From positions 248,001 to 312,000 of the forward strand of contig NZ_CP104970.1 of the NCBI RefSeq assembly GCF_025452195.1: 64,000 nt of DNA, read 5' to 3'. The first letter of the stretch is position 1. Each line of letters starts with the position of its first letter. Of this stretch, positions 43,664-52,446 are shown piece after piece. Under the pieces are notes generated by a model, which was given only the letters and a program-made list of their open reading frames with translations, was not told the DNA's origin and searched no databases. This DNA is from Phyllobacterium zundukense (GTDB lineage Bacteria; Pseudomonadota; Alphaproteobacteria; Rhizobiales; Rhizobiaceae). Both the position numbers and the translations under genes were made by a program.

Positions 43664-44409
43664 ACGACGGGCTTTCCATCGTTGGACTTTCTAAAAATTT
43701 CGGAGGCCTGCAGGTCGCCCGGGACCTGACGCTCACGTTGCCGCGAGGCTCGCGCACCGCACTGATCGGGCCAAATGGTGCGGGCAAGACCACTTTCGCA
43801 AATCTCCTGACCGGTGTTCTGAGGCCGACATCGGGCAAGATCGTGCTGAACGGTCTGGATATAGGATCTCTGAACGAAGCAGCTCGGGTGAGGGCAGGCG
43901 TCGCGAAAACCTTCCAGATAACCAATCTGTTTCGCGACCTGACCGTTCGGGAAAACCTGCGGCTGCCAATACTGGAGCGGGAAGGCCGCACGCATCAGTT
44001 CTTTCGTCGGGCGGACGGGTGGAGCGATATCGAAGCTGAGATCGCCCGGTTGATGCAGGATCTCAATATCCAGTCGCTGGCTGACAAGCCGGTGCGTGGA
44101 CTGGCTTACGGCCAGCAGCGGCTGGTGGAATTGGCGCTGACACTGGCGGTGAAGCCGAAGGTTCTCATTCTCGATGAGCCGGCGGCAGGCGTACCCTCTA
44201 CCGAGAGCCACTTTATCGTGGAGGCCATCAAGCGGCTTCCCCAGGATCTGTCGGTTCTCATCATCGAGCATGACATGCAGCTGGTGTTCGAGGTCGCAGA
44301 CCGTATCATCGTGCTGGTGAATGGCGCGATCCTGATGGAGGGCACGCCCGACGAGGTTGTCGCCAACAAGCAGGTTCGCGAACTCTACCTGGGAGCGGTC
44401 CATGTCTGA
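43660..44409 (+). CDS. Branched-chain-type ABC ATPase (LivG-like)
   Basis: A 249-residue ATPase: Walker A GPNGAGKTT, VAKTFQITNLFRDLTVRENL (Q-loop region), LAYGQQRLVELALTL signature, Walker B VLILDEPAAGV and switch IIEHDMQLV. The usual PSE motif reads PSTES. The ATG at 43660 overlaps the stop of the LivM-like gene. Confidence 0.92.
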   Translation: MNDGLSIVGLSKNFGGLQVARDLTLTLPRGSRTALIGPNGAGKTTFANLLTGVLRPTSGKIVLNGLDIGSLNEAARVRAGVAKTFQITNLFRDLTVRENLRLPILEREGRTHQFFRRADGWSDIEAEIARLMQDLNIQSLADKPVRGLAYGQQRLVELALTLAVKPKVLILDEPAAGVPSTESHFIVEAIKRLPQDLSVLIIEHDMQLVFEVADRIIVLVNGAILMEGTPDEVVANKQVRELYLGAVHV

Positions 44410-45106
44410 CATTCTCCTCGAACTGGACGGTGTCGTGGCCGGCTATGGCGATACCCATGTCATCCGCAATGTCTCGCTCCGCATCCCAAAGGGCGAGCGG
44501 CTGGCGATCGTCGGGAGAAACGGTGTCGGCAAAACCACGCTGCTCTCCACAATCATGGGCCAGACGCGGCAACATGGCGGAAGCGTCAAACTCGAGGGTA
44601 TGGCAATCGATGCGCTCGCCTCGCATCAGAGGGCGAGACTGGGGATCGGCATCGTGCCGCAGACCCGCGATATCTTCGGATCGCTGACGGTCGAGGAGAA
44701 TCTGGTTGCAGGGCTTCGGAATGGATCGACTCTGGAAGAGGCTTACCATCTGTTTCCCCGGCTGAAGGAGCGTCGTTCCAACGGCGGGCGCCAGCTTTCC
44801 GGAGGCGAACAGCAAATGCTGTCGATTGCCCGTGCTCTTCTGGGAAAGCCGGAAATCATTTTACTGGATGAGCCGCTGGAGGGGCTGGCGCCGGTTATCT
44901 GCGAAATGCTGATGGACGTTTTCCACAAGCTGGCCGATCAGGGCCAGACGATCGTGCTGGTGGAGCAACATGTGGGTTTGGCGCTCAAGTTTGCAGAGCG
45001 CGTCATCGCGCTCGATCAGGGCAAGATCGTCTTTGAGGAACAGGCGGCAAAACTGATCGCCAACCGTTCCGCACTCGACCGATATATCGGTCTCTCCGCC
45101 CAATAA
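44402..45106 (+). CDS. Branched-chain-type ABC ATPase (LivF-like)
   Basis: A 234-residue ATPase: Walker A GRNGVGKTT, signature LSGGEQQMLSIARAL, Walker B IILLDEPLEGLAP and switch LVEQHVGLAL. The ATG at 44402 overlaps the LivG end by eight bases; an upstream frame start at 44357 lies inside livG and is unlikely. Completes the importer. Confidence 0.92.
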   Translation: MSDILLELDGVVAGYGDTHVIRNVSLRIPKGERLAIVGRNGVGKTTLLSTIMGQTRQHGGSVKLEGMAIDALASHQRARLGIGIVPQTRDIFGSLTVEENLVAGLRNGSTLEEAYHLFPRLKERRSNGGRQLSGGEQQMLSIARALLGKPEIILLDEPLEGLAPVICEMLMDVFHKLADQGQTIVLVEQHVGLALKFAERVIALDQGKIVFEEQAAKLIANRSALDRYIGLSAQ

Positions 45107-45221
45107 CCGGCGCGGACGGCAGACCACGCACGATGGCCTTCCAGGAGCTCAGCGGGCTGAAGCATTTGTCGGAGAGCCGGATGAGCATCTATTGAAGAGC
45201 TCTAACAGATACGGGGATAGA

Positions 45222-46106
45222 ATGAAGAACTATGTCTTGACGGTTTCCTGCCAAACCACACGTGGCGTTGTCGCGGCGATTTCCGGTTTCCTTGCGGCCA
45301 AGGGTTGCAACATCGTCGACAGCTCGCAGTTCGATGACCGGGACACCGGCAAGTTCTTCATGCGGGTCAGCTTCGTCTCCGAAGAGGGCGTGTCGCGGCC
45401 CGATCTCTCGGAAGGTTTCATGCCGGTAGCGGACAAATTCGGCATGGAATGGGACATTTTCGATGCGCAGCAGCGCATGAAAGTGCTTCTCATGGTGTCG
45501 CGCTTCGGCCACTGCCTCAACGACCTGCTCTACCGCTGGAAGATTGGCGCACTGCCGATCGACATCGTCGGCGTCGTATCGAACCATTTCGATTACCAGA
45601 AACTGGTGGTCAATCACGACATTCCCTTCCACCACATTCCGGTGACCAAGGCCAATAAGCCGGAGGCGGAGGCACGCATCATGGCGTTGGCCGAAAGCAC
45701 CGGCACTGAGGTGATCGTGCTCGCCCGTTACATGCAGATCCTCTCCGACGAGATGTGCCAGAAAATGTCCGGGCGGATCATCAATATCCATCATTCCTTT
45801 CTGCCGAGCTTCAAGGGTGCTAATCCCTACAAGCAGGCCTATACGCGCGGCGTCAAGCTCATCGGGGCGACGGCACATTACGTCACTGCTGATCTAGACG
45901 AAGGCCCGATCATCGAGCAGGACATCGTGCGCATCACGCATGCGCAGTCGGCCGAAGATTATGTCTCCCTGGGTCGTGACGTGGAGGCACAGGTGCTCGC
46001 CCGCGCCATCCACGCTCACATCCACCATCGGACCTTTATCAATGGAAATCGCACCGTCGTCTTCCCGCCGAGCCCGGGAAGCTATGCCTCCGAGCGCATG
46101 GGCTGA
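45222..46106 (+). CDS. purU: Formyltetrahydrofolate deformylase
   Basis: A 294-residue enzyme with an N-terminal ACT domain (YVLTVSCQTTRGVVAAISGF) and a C-terminal formyltransferase fold (DIVGVVSNHFDY, then IINIHHSFLPSFKGANPY with catalytic His, and GATAHYVTADLDEGPIIEQD with catalytic Asp). Hydrolyses 10-formyl-THF to formate and THF. In this operon it regenerates the THF consumed by the O-demethylase. The ATG at 45222 with GGGGATAG upstream is preferred to an upstream in-frame start at 45192. Confidence 0.92.
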   Translation: MKNYVLTVSCQTTRGVVAAISGFLAAKGCNIVDSSQFDDRDTGKFFMRVSFVSEEGVSRPDLSEGFMPVADKFGMEWDIFDAQQRMKVLLMVSRFGHCLNDLLYRWKIGALPIDIVGVVSNHFDYQKLVVNHDIPFHHIPVTKANKPEAEARIMALAESTGTEVIVLARYMQILSDEMCQKMSGRIINIHHSFLPSFKGANPYKQAYTRGVKLIGATAHYVTADLDEGPIIEQDIVRITHAQSAEDYVSLGRDVEAQVLARAIHAHIHHRTFINGNRTVVFPPSPGSYASERMG

Positions 46107-46151
46107 CCCGGCAGCGACGACAGTACCGTTCGAATCCAAGAGGAGAAGACC

Positions 46152-47219
46152 ATGCGCGAGCCGTTTACCTACAAAGGCACTATTCCTCGCATCGTGTTCG
46201 GTGTGGGGACGATCTCTCAGGTGGCCGAAGAATTGCATGGCCTTGGTCGGCAAAAGGCCCTTGTCCTGTCGACGCCGTTTCAGGAAAAGGAGGCGCAAAG
46301 GCTTGTCGAACAGTTGGGATCCGTCTGTGTGGGGGTCTTCAGCGGTGCCATGATGCACACGCCCGTCGACGTGACGATCGAAGCGCTTCGGGTTTTTGCT
46401 GACGCCGGTGCGGACTGCGTCATTTCCTTGGGCGGAGGTTCAACGATCGGGTTGGGCAAGGCTATCGCCTACCGGACTGATACGCCCCAGCTGGTCATCG
46501 CCACAACCTATGCCGGATCGGAAGTGACCCCGATCCTCGGGCAGACGGAAAACGGCATCAAGACCACGGTGCGTGATGCATCAATTCTGCCCGAAACAGT
46601 GATCTACGATCCGGAACTGACTTACAACCTGCCTGTCAAAATGACAGTTACCAGCGGCCTCAACGCCATGGCCCATGCCGTAGAAGGACTGTACGCACAG
46701 GATCGCAACCCGGTGTCCTCAATGATGGCGATGGAAGGCATAGCAGCGCTGCACAAGGCGCTGCCTGCCATTATTGGCGCCCCCCGCGATCCAACGGCCC
46801 GCACCGACGCGCTTTACGGCTCCTGGCTGTGTGGCGTCGTCTTAGGTGCTGTCGGAATGGCACTGCACCACAAAATCTGCCACACACTGGGCGGCAGCTT
46901 CGACCTGCCGCATTCGGAAACGCATGCCATCCTTCTTCCTCATACGGTAGCGTATACGGAGGGAGCTGTCCCTCATCTGCTTGAGCCTGTCGCTGACTTG
47001 ATGAGGACTGATCACGCCTCGACGGGGCTTTACGATTTCGCGCATAGCATTGGCGCCCCAACCAGGCTCAAAGATTTCGGACTGGCTACCGAGGACCTGG
47101 ACAAAGCGACAGACGTCGCCATGCGAAACCCTTACTGGAACCCCCGGCCTCTGGAAGCTACGGCAATCCGAGAGATGCTTCAGATGGCATGGGAAGGGGC
47201 GAGGCCTGGGTCGTCGTGA
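46152..47219 (+). CDS. Maleylacetate reductase
   Basis: A 355-residue iron-type alcohol dehydrogenase fold. Features of maleylacetate reductases: N-terminal RIVFGVGTISQVAEEL, the GGGSTIGLGKAIAYRT nucleotide site, PQLVIATTYAGSEVTPILGQTE, and late HHKICHTLGGSFDLPHSETHA with metal-site histidines. Reduces maleylacetate to 3-oxoadipate with NADH. AGAGGAG precedes the ATG. Directly upstream of the ring-cleavage dioxygenase, as in hydroxyquinol and resorcinol operons. Confidence 0.92.
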   Translation: MREPFTYKGTIPRIVFGVGTISQVAEELHGLGRQKALVLSTPFQEKEAQRLVEQLGSVCVGVFSGAMMHTPVDVTIEALRVFADAGADCVISLGGGSTIGLGKAIAYRTDTPQLVIATTYAGSEVTPILGQTENGIKTTVRDASILPETVIYDPELTYNLPVKMTVTSGLNAMAHAVEGLYAQDRNPVSSMMAMEGIAALHKALPAIIGAPRDPTARTDALYGSWLCGVVLGAVGMALHHKICHTLGGSFDLPHSETHAILLPHTVAYTEGAVPHLLEPVADLMRTDHASTGLYDFAHSIGAPTRLKDFGLATEDLDKATDVAMRNPYWNPRPLEATAIREMLQMAWEGARPGSS

Positions 47220-47322
47220 ACACGGAGGCCAGAGTGATCCGCATCAGGAACCAAGTCCGAGCCTTTTTACCAGGGAGGCTTCGGGATGAAGGCAAACCAA
47301 TTCTCACTCAGAAGGAAAAGGT

Positions 47323-48162
47323 ATGACAAATTATTTCACCGAAGAAGCCTCCGTCGAGGCGGTAAACGGGCGCATGGCCTCCGATATCGATCCTCGCGTG
47401 AGGGAGGTCATGACCTTGCTTGTGAAGCATCTGCATGCCTTCATCAAGGAAGCCAAGGTTTCGCAACAGGAATGGGAAACCGCAGTTCGGTTTCTGACAC
47501 AGACCGGCAAGATTTGTTCGGAGGAACGGCAGGAATTTATACTGCTATCCGACACGCTTGGCGTATCCATGTTGGTGGATGCGATCAACAACCGCAGGCA
47601 ACCGGGCGCAACTGAAAACACCGTGCTCGGACCGTTCCACGTCGCGGGGGCTCCCCGTCTTGCAATGGGCGATCGCATCACGCTTGACGGGAAGGGCGAG
47701 AGCTGTGTCTTCGAAGGCGCCGTGGTCGATCTGGACGGACATCCGATCGAGGGTGCAATCATCGATGTTTGGTCAGACAATGCCGACGGCTTTTACGATG
47801 TGCAGCAACCTGACGCTCAGCCGAAGTGGAATAACCGCGGTACCTTCGTGACCGGCCCCGATGGGCGCTACAGCTTCGTCGGAATCAAGCCCGTCTCATA
47901 CCCCATTCCCGCCGATGGGCCTGTGGGCCAGATGCTGAAGCAACTTGGCCGGCATCCCTATCGGCCTGCACATATGCACTACATCGTCACGGCCGCCAGC
48001 TTCCAGAAACTGGTGACCCATACGTTCGTCGGCGACGATAGCTATCTTTCGTCCGATGCCGTCTTCGGTGTCAAAGCCACGTTGATCGCGCCGTATGAGC
48101 GTGTGCTCGGCGGTGAAACCGTCTGGCGTTCGCCATTCGATTTTGTGCTTAACCCACTGTGA
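47323..48162 (+). CDS. Hydroxyquinol 1,2-dioxygenase (intradiol type)
   Basis: A 279-residue Fe(III) intradiol dioxygenase. The N-terminal helical linker domain (about 1-100) contains FLTQTGKICSEERQEFILLS. The beta-sandwich core has TENTVLGPFHVAGAPRL, VDLDGHPIEGAIIDVWSDNA with the first metal-site region, GRYSFVGIKPVSYPIPADGP (tyrosine ligands) and HPYRPAHMHYIV with the two histidine ligands. The GPFHV...AD pattern fits hydroxyquinol rather than catechol enzymes. Converts 1,2,4-trihydroxybenzene to maleylacetate. AAGGAAAAGG precedes the ATG. Confidence 0.9.
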   Translation: MTNYFTEEASVEAVNGRMASDIDPRVREVMTLLVKHLHAFIKEAKVSQQEWETAVRFLTQTGKICSEERQEFILLSDTLGVSMLVDAINNRRQPGATENTVLGPFHVAGAPRLAMGDRITLDGKGESCVFEGAVVDLDGHPIEGAIIDVWSDNADGFYDVQQPDAQPKWNNRGTFVTGPDGRYSFVGIKPVSYPIPADGPVGQMLKQLGRHPYRPAHMHYIVTAASFQKLVTHTFVGDDSYLSSDAVFGVKATLIAPYERVLGGETVWRSPFDFVLNPL

Positions 48163-48172
48163 GGCGGCTGAG

Positions 48173-48505
48173 ATGCCAAATATGAAGATTTACGTGGATC
48201 GATCACTACCAGAGCAGTCTCATCTGAACATTGAAGCCGCTCTGGTGCCGCTGAGAAAATTGTTATGCGAAAGGCTGGACGTCAACATCAACGCCTGCCA
48301 GTTTGCTGTCATTCCAGTCTACGCGATGGCCGACCTTCCGGCGGTGAACCTCGAGCTTTTCCTCCTGCCGAAAGCAGAACGGACGCGTCAGAAACTCATG
48401 GACCTTGCCACGGAAATCCAGCAATTGGTCGGGGATGCTGCGATCACACAAGTTGCTGTTCGGATTTCCCAGCTCGACCCTGCGACGTTCATAGCCTTGA
48501 AGTGA
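48173..48505 (+). CDS. Small tautomerase-like protein
   Basis: A 110-residue protein starting MPNMKIYVDRSLPE. After Met removal it would have the N-terminal proline that is the catalytic base of tautomerase-superfamily enzymes. It lies 10 bases behind the dioxygenase gene in the same operon. A role in isomerising maleylacetate or a ring-cleavage by-product is plausible, but the family match is weak, so the function is tentative. The upstream in-frame start at 48095 overlaps the dioxygenase and is unlikely. Confidence 0.6.
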   Translation: MPNMKIYVDRSLPEQSHLNIEAALVPLRKLLCERLDVNINACQFAVIPVYAMADLPAVNLELFLLPKAERTRQKLMDLATEIQQLVGDAAITQVAVRISQLDPATFIALK

Positions 48506-48961
48506 CTCGCCGGTCGAGCAAGTTGGATGAGCGCTACTAGCCATGTGCTAACCGGCCTCTGCGACCCTCCTGCGAGAAACGGGCGCCAAGGCGCTGCGCT
48601 AATGCGGTCGCGAGCGCTTTGTTGTTCCGGGGCAGATCACGGTCTCAGGTCATTTAGGTGATCGCACCCCTTCTGCGATGCGAGCCGCGGAGGAGCGCAT
48701 ACCCAGCATTTGCCCGGCTCGCGGGAAGGCGCTCACGACTAACCGAGGCAATATCTGGACTGTAACCCCGTGATCGGCTGACGACGGTGACCTCGGCGAT
48801 CTGATCGGCCGGCATTCTCCGGCAAGGGCAGTGAAATGGAGCCCGGAGGCCGACGGCTCGTGTTCGAGATGCTCCGCAAAATCGTTAGCGCGGGCGGCCG
48901 CAATGATCCGGGGGCCGCTTCGGTAGATTGCGTTTAGCATTGAGCCAACGCTCGCCTCGAC
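48506..48961. other. Intergenic region, no gene recognised
   Basis: About 455 bases between convergent operons. A minus-strand frame at 48650-48940 has some protein-like character but no family I can name and no ribosome-binding site. It may be a decayed fragment. No strong U-tailed terminator was seen. Confidence 0.3.
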
Positions 48962-49669
48962 CTATTTCGAGGCGGACTTGATCTGCTCGAGATAGCTATA
49001 GACGGTGAACCTCGAAATCCCGAGGCTGGCGGCGGCGACGTCGACGCTGGAGCGGATCATGAACAGGCCGCGAAGGCTCATATTGCGGACCGCCTCCACC
49101 TTGTCTTCCTTCTGCATCTGGATGACGGTCTTACCCGTCGCCTTGATGCTGGTGTCGATGATCTCGGTAACGATCTCCTCGACCGAAAGCGCTCCGCTCT
49201 CGCCAGGATCATCCTCTTGCTGCTGTTCGTTGGCGACTTCCAGGATCAACGCCTTGAGTTCCCGCATCTTGCTTCGATCTGCGTTGACACAAATCGCCGC
49301 ATAGGCGGTGCCCTCGCTGTCCCGCAACAAGATGCTCGTGGATTCGAGTTCCAGACCGGTTCGGGTCCGGGTCTTGTAGCCGTCCACGATCGTCAGCGGC
49401 TCGTTTGCTTCGTTCATGTCACCGGCGATGAGCTTCTTGAGACCGACATCGCCGAACGGACCGCTGATGATGGAACTGCCGACGGTGCGGCCGCTCACCT
49501 TGCCATTGGCGATTGCGACAATCGATTCCTCGGGCTTGGCGAGATCATGCAGTACGATCTCGGTATTGGGCCCGAAGCATTTGGCAAGACCGGCGACGAC
49601 ACTTGCCAGCGCATCGATCACGAGTCTGCGTTCAGCGTCGGTGGTAGGCCGCATACGTTCAACTGCCAT
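48962..49669 (-). CDS. YheO-type PAS/HTH transcriptional regulator
   Basis: A 235-residue regulator. The N-terminal YheO-like PAS domain includes FGPNTEIVLHDLAKPEESIV, ANGKVSGRTVGS and YAAICVNADRS. The C-terminal helix-turn-helix has RSSVDVAAASLGISRFTVYS. Members usually control nearby metabolic or transport genes in response to small ligands. It lies at the end of, and in the same direction as, the amino-acid importer operon, with an 89-base gap, so it may be cotranscribed or have its own promoter. Confidence 0.88.
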   Translation of the reverse strand: MAVERMRPTTDAERRLVIDALASVVAGLAKCFGPNTEIVLHDLAKPEESIVAIANGKVSGRTVGSSIISGPFGDVGLKKLIAGDMNEANEPLTIVDGYKTRTRTGLELESTSILLRDSEGTAYAAICVNADRSKMRELKALILEVANEQQQEDDPGESGALSVEEIVTEIIDTSIKATGKTVIQMQKEDKVEAVRNMSLRGLFMIRSSVDVAAASLGISRFTVYSYLEQIKSASK

Positions 49670-49758
49670 TGAATTCGATCTTCTCCGCGATAAGTCACAA
49701 ATCTGTCTAGCAAGCTCTTGACGGTGTGCAACGGCAATTCAGTGGGCACGTGGCACGG

Positions 49759-50220
49759 TCACAGCTTTACTTCTACCACCATCTCGATTTCGACGGGAAC
49801 GCCGAAGGGAAGCGTGTTCGTGCCGACTGCGGCACGGGCATGCCGACCGGTCTCCCCGAAGATCTCGACCAGCAATTCCGACGCACCATTGATGACCAGG
49901 TGTTGGTCCTCGAAATCGTCGGTGGAATTGACATAGCCATTGAGTTTCACGATCTGCGTGACCCTGTCGAGATCGCCGATCTCGCGTTTGATAACCGCGA
50001 GCCCATTGAGAATGGACATTCGCGCCGCTTCCACACCCTCCGCGACAGTGAATTCACGGCCAAGCTTGCCGCGCATCACCGCCTTGCCGCCGGCAATCGG
50101 CCCTTGCCCGGCAATGAAAACCAGGTTTCCGGAGCGACGGGATGGAACGTAGGATGCAAGCGCTCCGAAATCATCAGGCAGCGTAATACCGAGTTCAGCA
50201 AGTCTTGCTGCGACGGACAT
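49759..50220 (-). CDS. RidA-family deaminase
   Basis: A 153-residue member of the RidA/YjgF/UK114 family, of the longer subtype beginning SVAARLAELGITLPDDFGAL. Family marks: NLVFIAGQGPIAGGK, EAARMSILNGLAVIK and the C-terminal GVPVEIEMVVEV. RidA hydrolyses reactive enamine/imine intermediates released by PLP enzymes, which fits the PLP enzyme gene 4 bases upstream. The ATG at 50220 follows GGAAAGGAAT; the longer frame to 50310 is unlikely. Confidence 0.9.
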   Translation of the reverse strand: MSVAARLAELGITLPDDFGALASYVPSRRSGNLVFIAGQGPIAGGKAVMRGKLGREFTVAEGVEAARMSILNGLAVIKREIGDLDRVTQIVKLNGYVNSTDDFEDQHLVINGASELLVEIFGETGRHARAAVGTNTLPFGVPVEIEMVVEVKL

Positions 50221-50224
50221 GAAT

Positions 50225-51328
50225 TCAATTCCTTTCCAGTTTTTTAAGACGCTCGATGAACGTGTCGATATCGGATTCGTCATTATAGAAGTGCGGGGAT
50301 ACCCGGACATTGGTGCCTCGGGCGGCCACGCTCACGCCCTCCGCATTCATTGCCTCGACCAGACGACGGGCGTTCCCGGAACGAAAGCTCACGATCGGAG
50401 CCGATCCGGCCGGGCTCACGAGCGGAACGCCGAGTGCTGCGAGTCCATCGGCCAGCCGCCTGCAGAGTAATCGATTGCGGCGGTAGATGTTGTCCCAGCC
50501 TAGACCCTCAAGATAGGCCAATCCAAATTCGAGCGTGGTGAGCCCGGGATAATTGGAATGGCTGTATTGCAGTTCCCTAGACGGTGCCGGGTTCGAGTAT
50601 CCTCGAAAGGCCGGATCCAGCGATTGCCTCAATCGCAGGCTGGTGACGGAGATCGCCAGGCCAAAGCCGGAGAGCAGCCATTTGAATGTCGACGCCGCGT
50701 AAACATCTGCAAACTGCGCCGATACGGGCACGGCGCCGAGACCGTGGATCCCGTCCACCACGAGAAACGCCCTCTTGGCCTGGCAGACCTCGAAGAGGAC
50801 CTGCAGATCGACTTCGGTTCCGGTTTGCCAATGGACATGAGAGACGAGCACGACGCCGCCACGCTTGATCGAGGAGGCCAGCGCCGCGGTCCGATTGGTC
50901 TCCGAATCCACCGCGACGGTCACGACTTCGGCGCCGCGCCTGCTTAGCGTATTGGCCACGGCGAGCACCGTAGGAAATTCGTCCTGGCAGACCACGACCT
51001 GATCAGCGGCGCGGACAGGTACGGACCATGCGACGAGGTTCAGGACTTCTGATGTGCTCGACGCAAAGCCAATATCCTGGGTTTCCACCCCCATGAGCCG
51101 CGCGAGTTTCGCCTTCACGCTATCGGACACGCTCCGCCATTCCTCGGCGGCGTCGTAGCCGCGGCTGAACATGCCGTCGAGCTGGCGCCCGACAGCCTCG
51201 CCGATATTAAGGGGCATGATACCGGTCGCAGCGGTGTTGAGATAGACTCGCTCGCGGAGGTAGGGGAAAGTCGACCTCACCGCGTCCATATCAAGCATTG
51301 TCGTTTCATTCATGCCAAATGCTCTCAT
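50225..51328 (-). CDS. Class V aminotransferase (PLP enzyme)
   Basis: A 367-residue fold-type I PLP enzyme related to cysteine desulfurases and isopenicillin-N epimerases. Marks: RVYLNTAATGIMPLNIGEAV at the N terminus, SHVHWQTGTEVDLQ, the PLP-phosphate/aspartate segment AFLVVDGIHGLGAVPV and the Schiff-base lysine in ASTFKWLLSGFGL. The ATG at 51328 overlaps the permease stop as ATGA and is chosen; a second ATG lies at 51313. Its place between an importer and RidA suggests it acts on the imported amino acid, perhaps by transamination or racemisation. Confidence 0.85.
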   Translation of the reverse strand: MRAFGMNETTMLDMDAVRSTFPYLRERVYLNTAATGIMPLNIGEAVGRQLDGMFSRGYDAAEEWRSVSDSVKAKLARLMGVETQDIGFASSTSEVLNLVAWSVPVRAADQVVVCQDEFPTVLAVANTLSRRGAEVVTVAVDSETNRTAALASSIKRGGVVLVSHVHWQTGTEVDLQVLFEVCQAKRAFLVVDGIHGLGAVPVSAQFADVYAASTFKWLLSGFGLAISVTSLRLRQSLDPAFRGYSNPAPSRELQYSHSNYPGLTTLEFGLAYLEGLGWDNIYRRNRLLCRRLADGLAALGVPLVSPAGSAPIVSFRSGNARRLVEAMNAEGVSVAARGTNVRVSPHFYNDESDIDTFIERLKKLERN

Positions 51329-52446
51329 CTGTCCCGACGAAGCCTCTTTTCCAACCCGGCGCCGAAGCGTGCCATCGAGAAGCAGAAAGCGAAATAGATG
51401 GCGCCCACGAAAATATAGGCCTCGGCGCCGAAGCCCTGCCATGCGGGTTCAGCGATTGCGCGCTTGCCTGCATTGAGCAGATCGAAGATGCCGATGATCA
51501 TAACGAGCGACGTGCTCTTGAACAGGCCGATGCAGAGGCTGATGATCGGCGGCAGGACGAGCGTGAGTGCCTGCGGCATGACCACGAAATACATCGTCTT
51601 CCAGTATCCCAGACCGAGCGACTGCGCGGCCTCGGATTGTCCCGCCGGTACGGCCTGCAATCCGCCGCGGATCGTCTCCGACAGATAGGCGCCCATGAAG
51701 AGGACGATGCCAAGCTGTGCGCGCAACAGCTTGGAGAAGTTCATCCCGTCGGGAAGGAAAAGCGGAAACATGACGCTGGCCATGAACAGCACGCTGATGA
51801 GCGGTATGCCGCGGATCAGCTCGACATAAATGACGCACATCGTCCTGACGGTCGGATTGGCCGAGGAGCGTCCCAGCGCCACGACGACTGCAAGGGGCAA
51901 GGCGAGCGCGATGCCGAAGGTCGCGAGCATGAGTGTGACCGGTAGCCCGCCCCATTGGTCCTCGGGGACATAGGCAAGGCCCATGACCCCGCCATACATC
52001 AGGACGAAGACGGTCGCCAAACCGGCGACCCAGAGCATGACAAGCTTCCATCCCCACAGTCGACGGTCGGCGGAAAGTGGATAAAGCGAGATAAAAATGA
52101 GAACGCTCAGCGCCGCGCGCCACTGTTCGGCGTACGGATAGAGGCCGAAAAGGATGAACCGGTATTTCTCACGGATCAACGCCCAGCACGCGCCGGCATC
52201 GGCGGTGCGGCAGGCCTGCGTATCTGGAGACGGCGCCGACGGCACCGACCAGACCGCGCGGAACACTGCCCAGTCCAGAAACAACCACGCAAGCTTGCCC
52301 AGCAGCAGGAGCATAATCAAGGTAATCGCTGTCGATGACCATGAACTGAAAAGGTGCCGTCTCAGCCAACCGGCAACGCCGCGCTCCGACGGATCTACTG
52401 GCCTTGGTAGAGCTGGCTTCTCGGCAGTCGTAACAAAATGGCTCAT
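51325..52446 (-). CDS. Polar amino-acid ABC permease (AapM-like)
   Basis: A 373-residue permease with the extended N-terminal region and about eight membrane segments of the AapM/BztC type. Marks: RFILFGLYPYAEQWRAALSV and VYVELIRGIPLISVLFMASV, then the coupling loop QAVPAGQSEAAQSLGLGYWK. Starts with ATG overlapping the first permease stop and ends overlapping the aminotransferase start. Confidence 0.9.
   Translation of the reverse strand: MSHFVTTAEKPALPRPVDPSERGVAGWLRRHLFSSWSSTAITLIMLLLLGKLAWLFLDWAVFRAVWSVPSAPSPDTQACRTADAGACWALIREKYRFILFGLYPYAEQWRAALSVLIFISLYPLSADRRLWGWKLVMLWVAGLATVFVLMYGGVMGLAYVPEDQWGGLPVTLMLATFGIALALPLAVVVALGRSSANPTVRTMCVIYVELIRGIPLISVLFMASVMFPLFLPDGMNFSKLLRAQLGIVLFMGAYLSETIRGGLQAVPAGQSEAAQSLGLGYWKTMYFVVMPQALTLVLPPIISLCIGLFKSTSLVMIIGIFDLLNAGKRAIAEPAWQGFGAEAYIFVGAIYFAFCFSMARFGAGLEKRLRRDR

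Noticed and set aside
47286..47615. Plus-strand frame overlapping the dioxygenase start
   Set aside because: Different frame from the clear dioxygenase, without family motifs.
48650..48940. A 96-codon minus-strand gene
   Set aside because: No start signal and no recognisable domain; could be a decayed fragment but not supportable.
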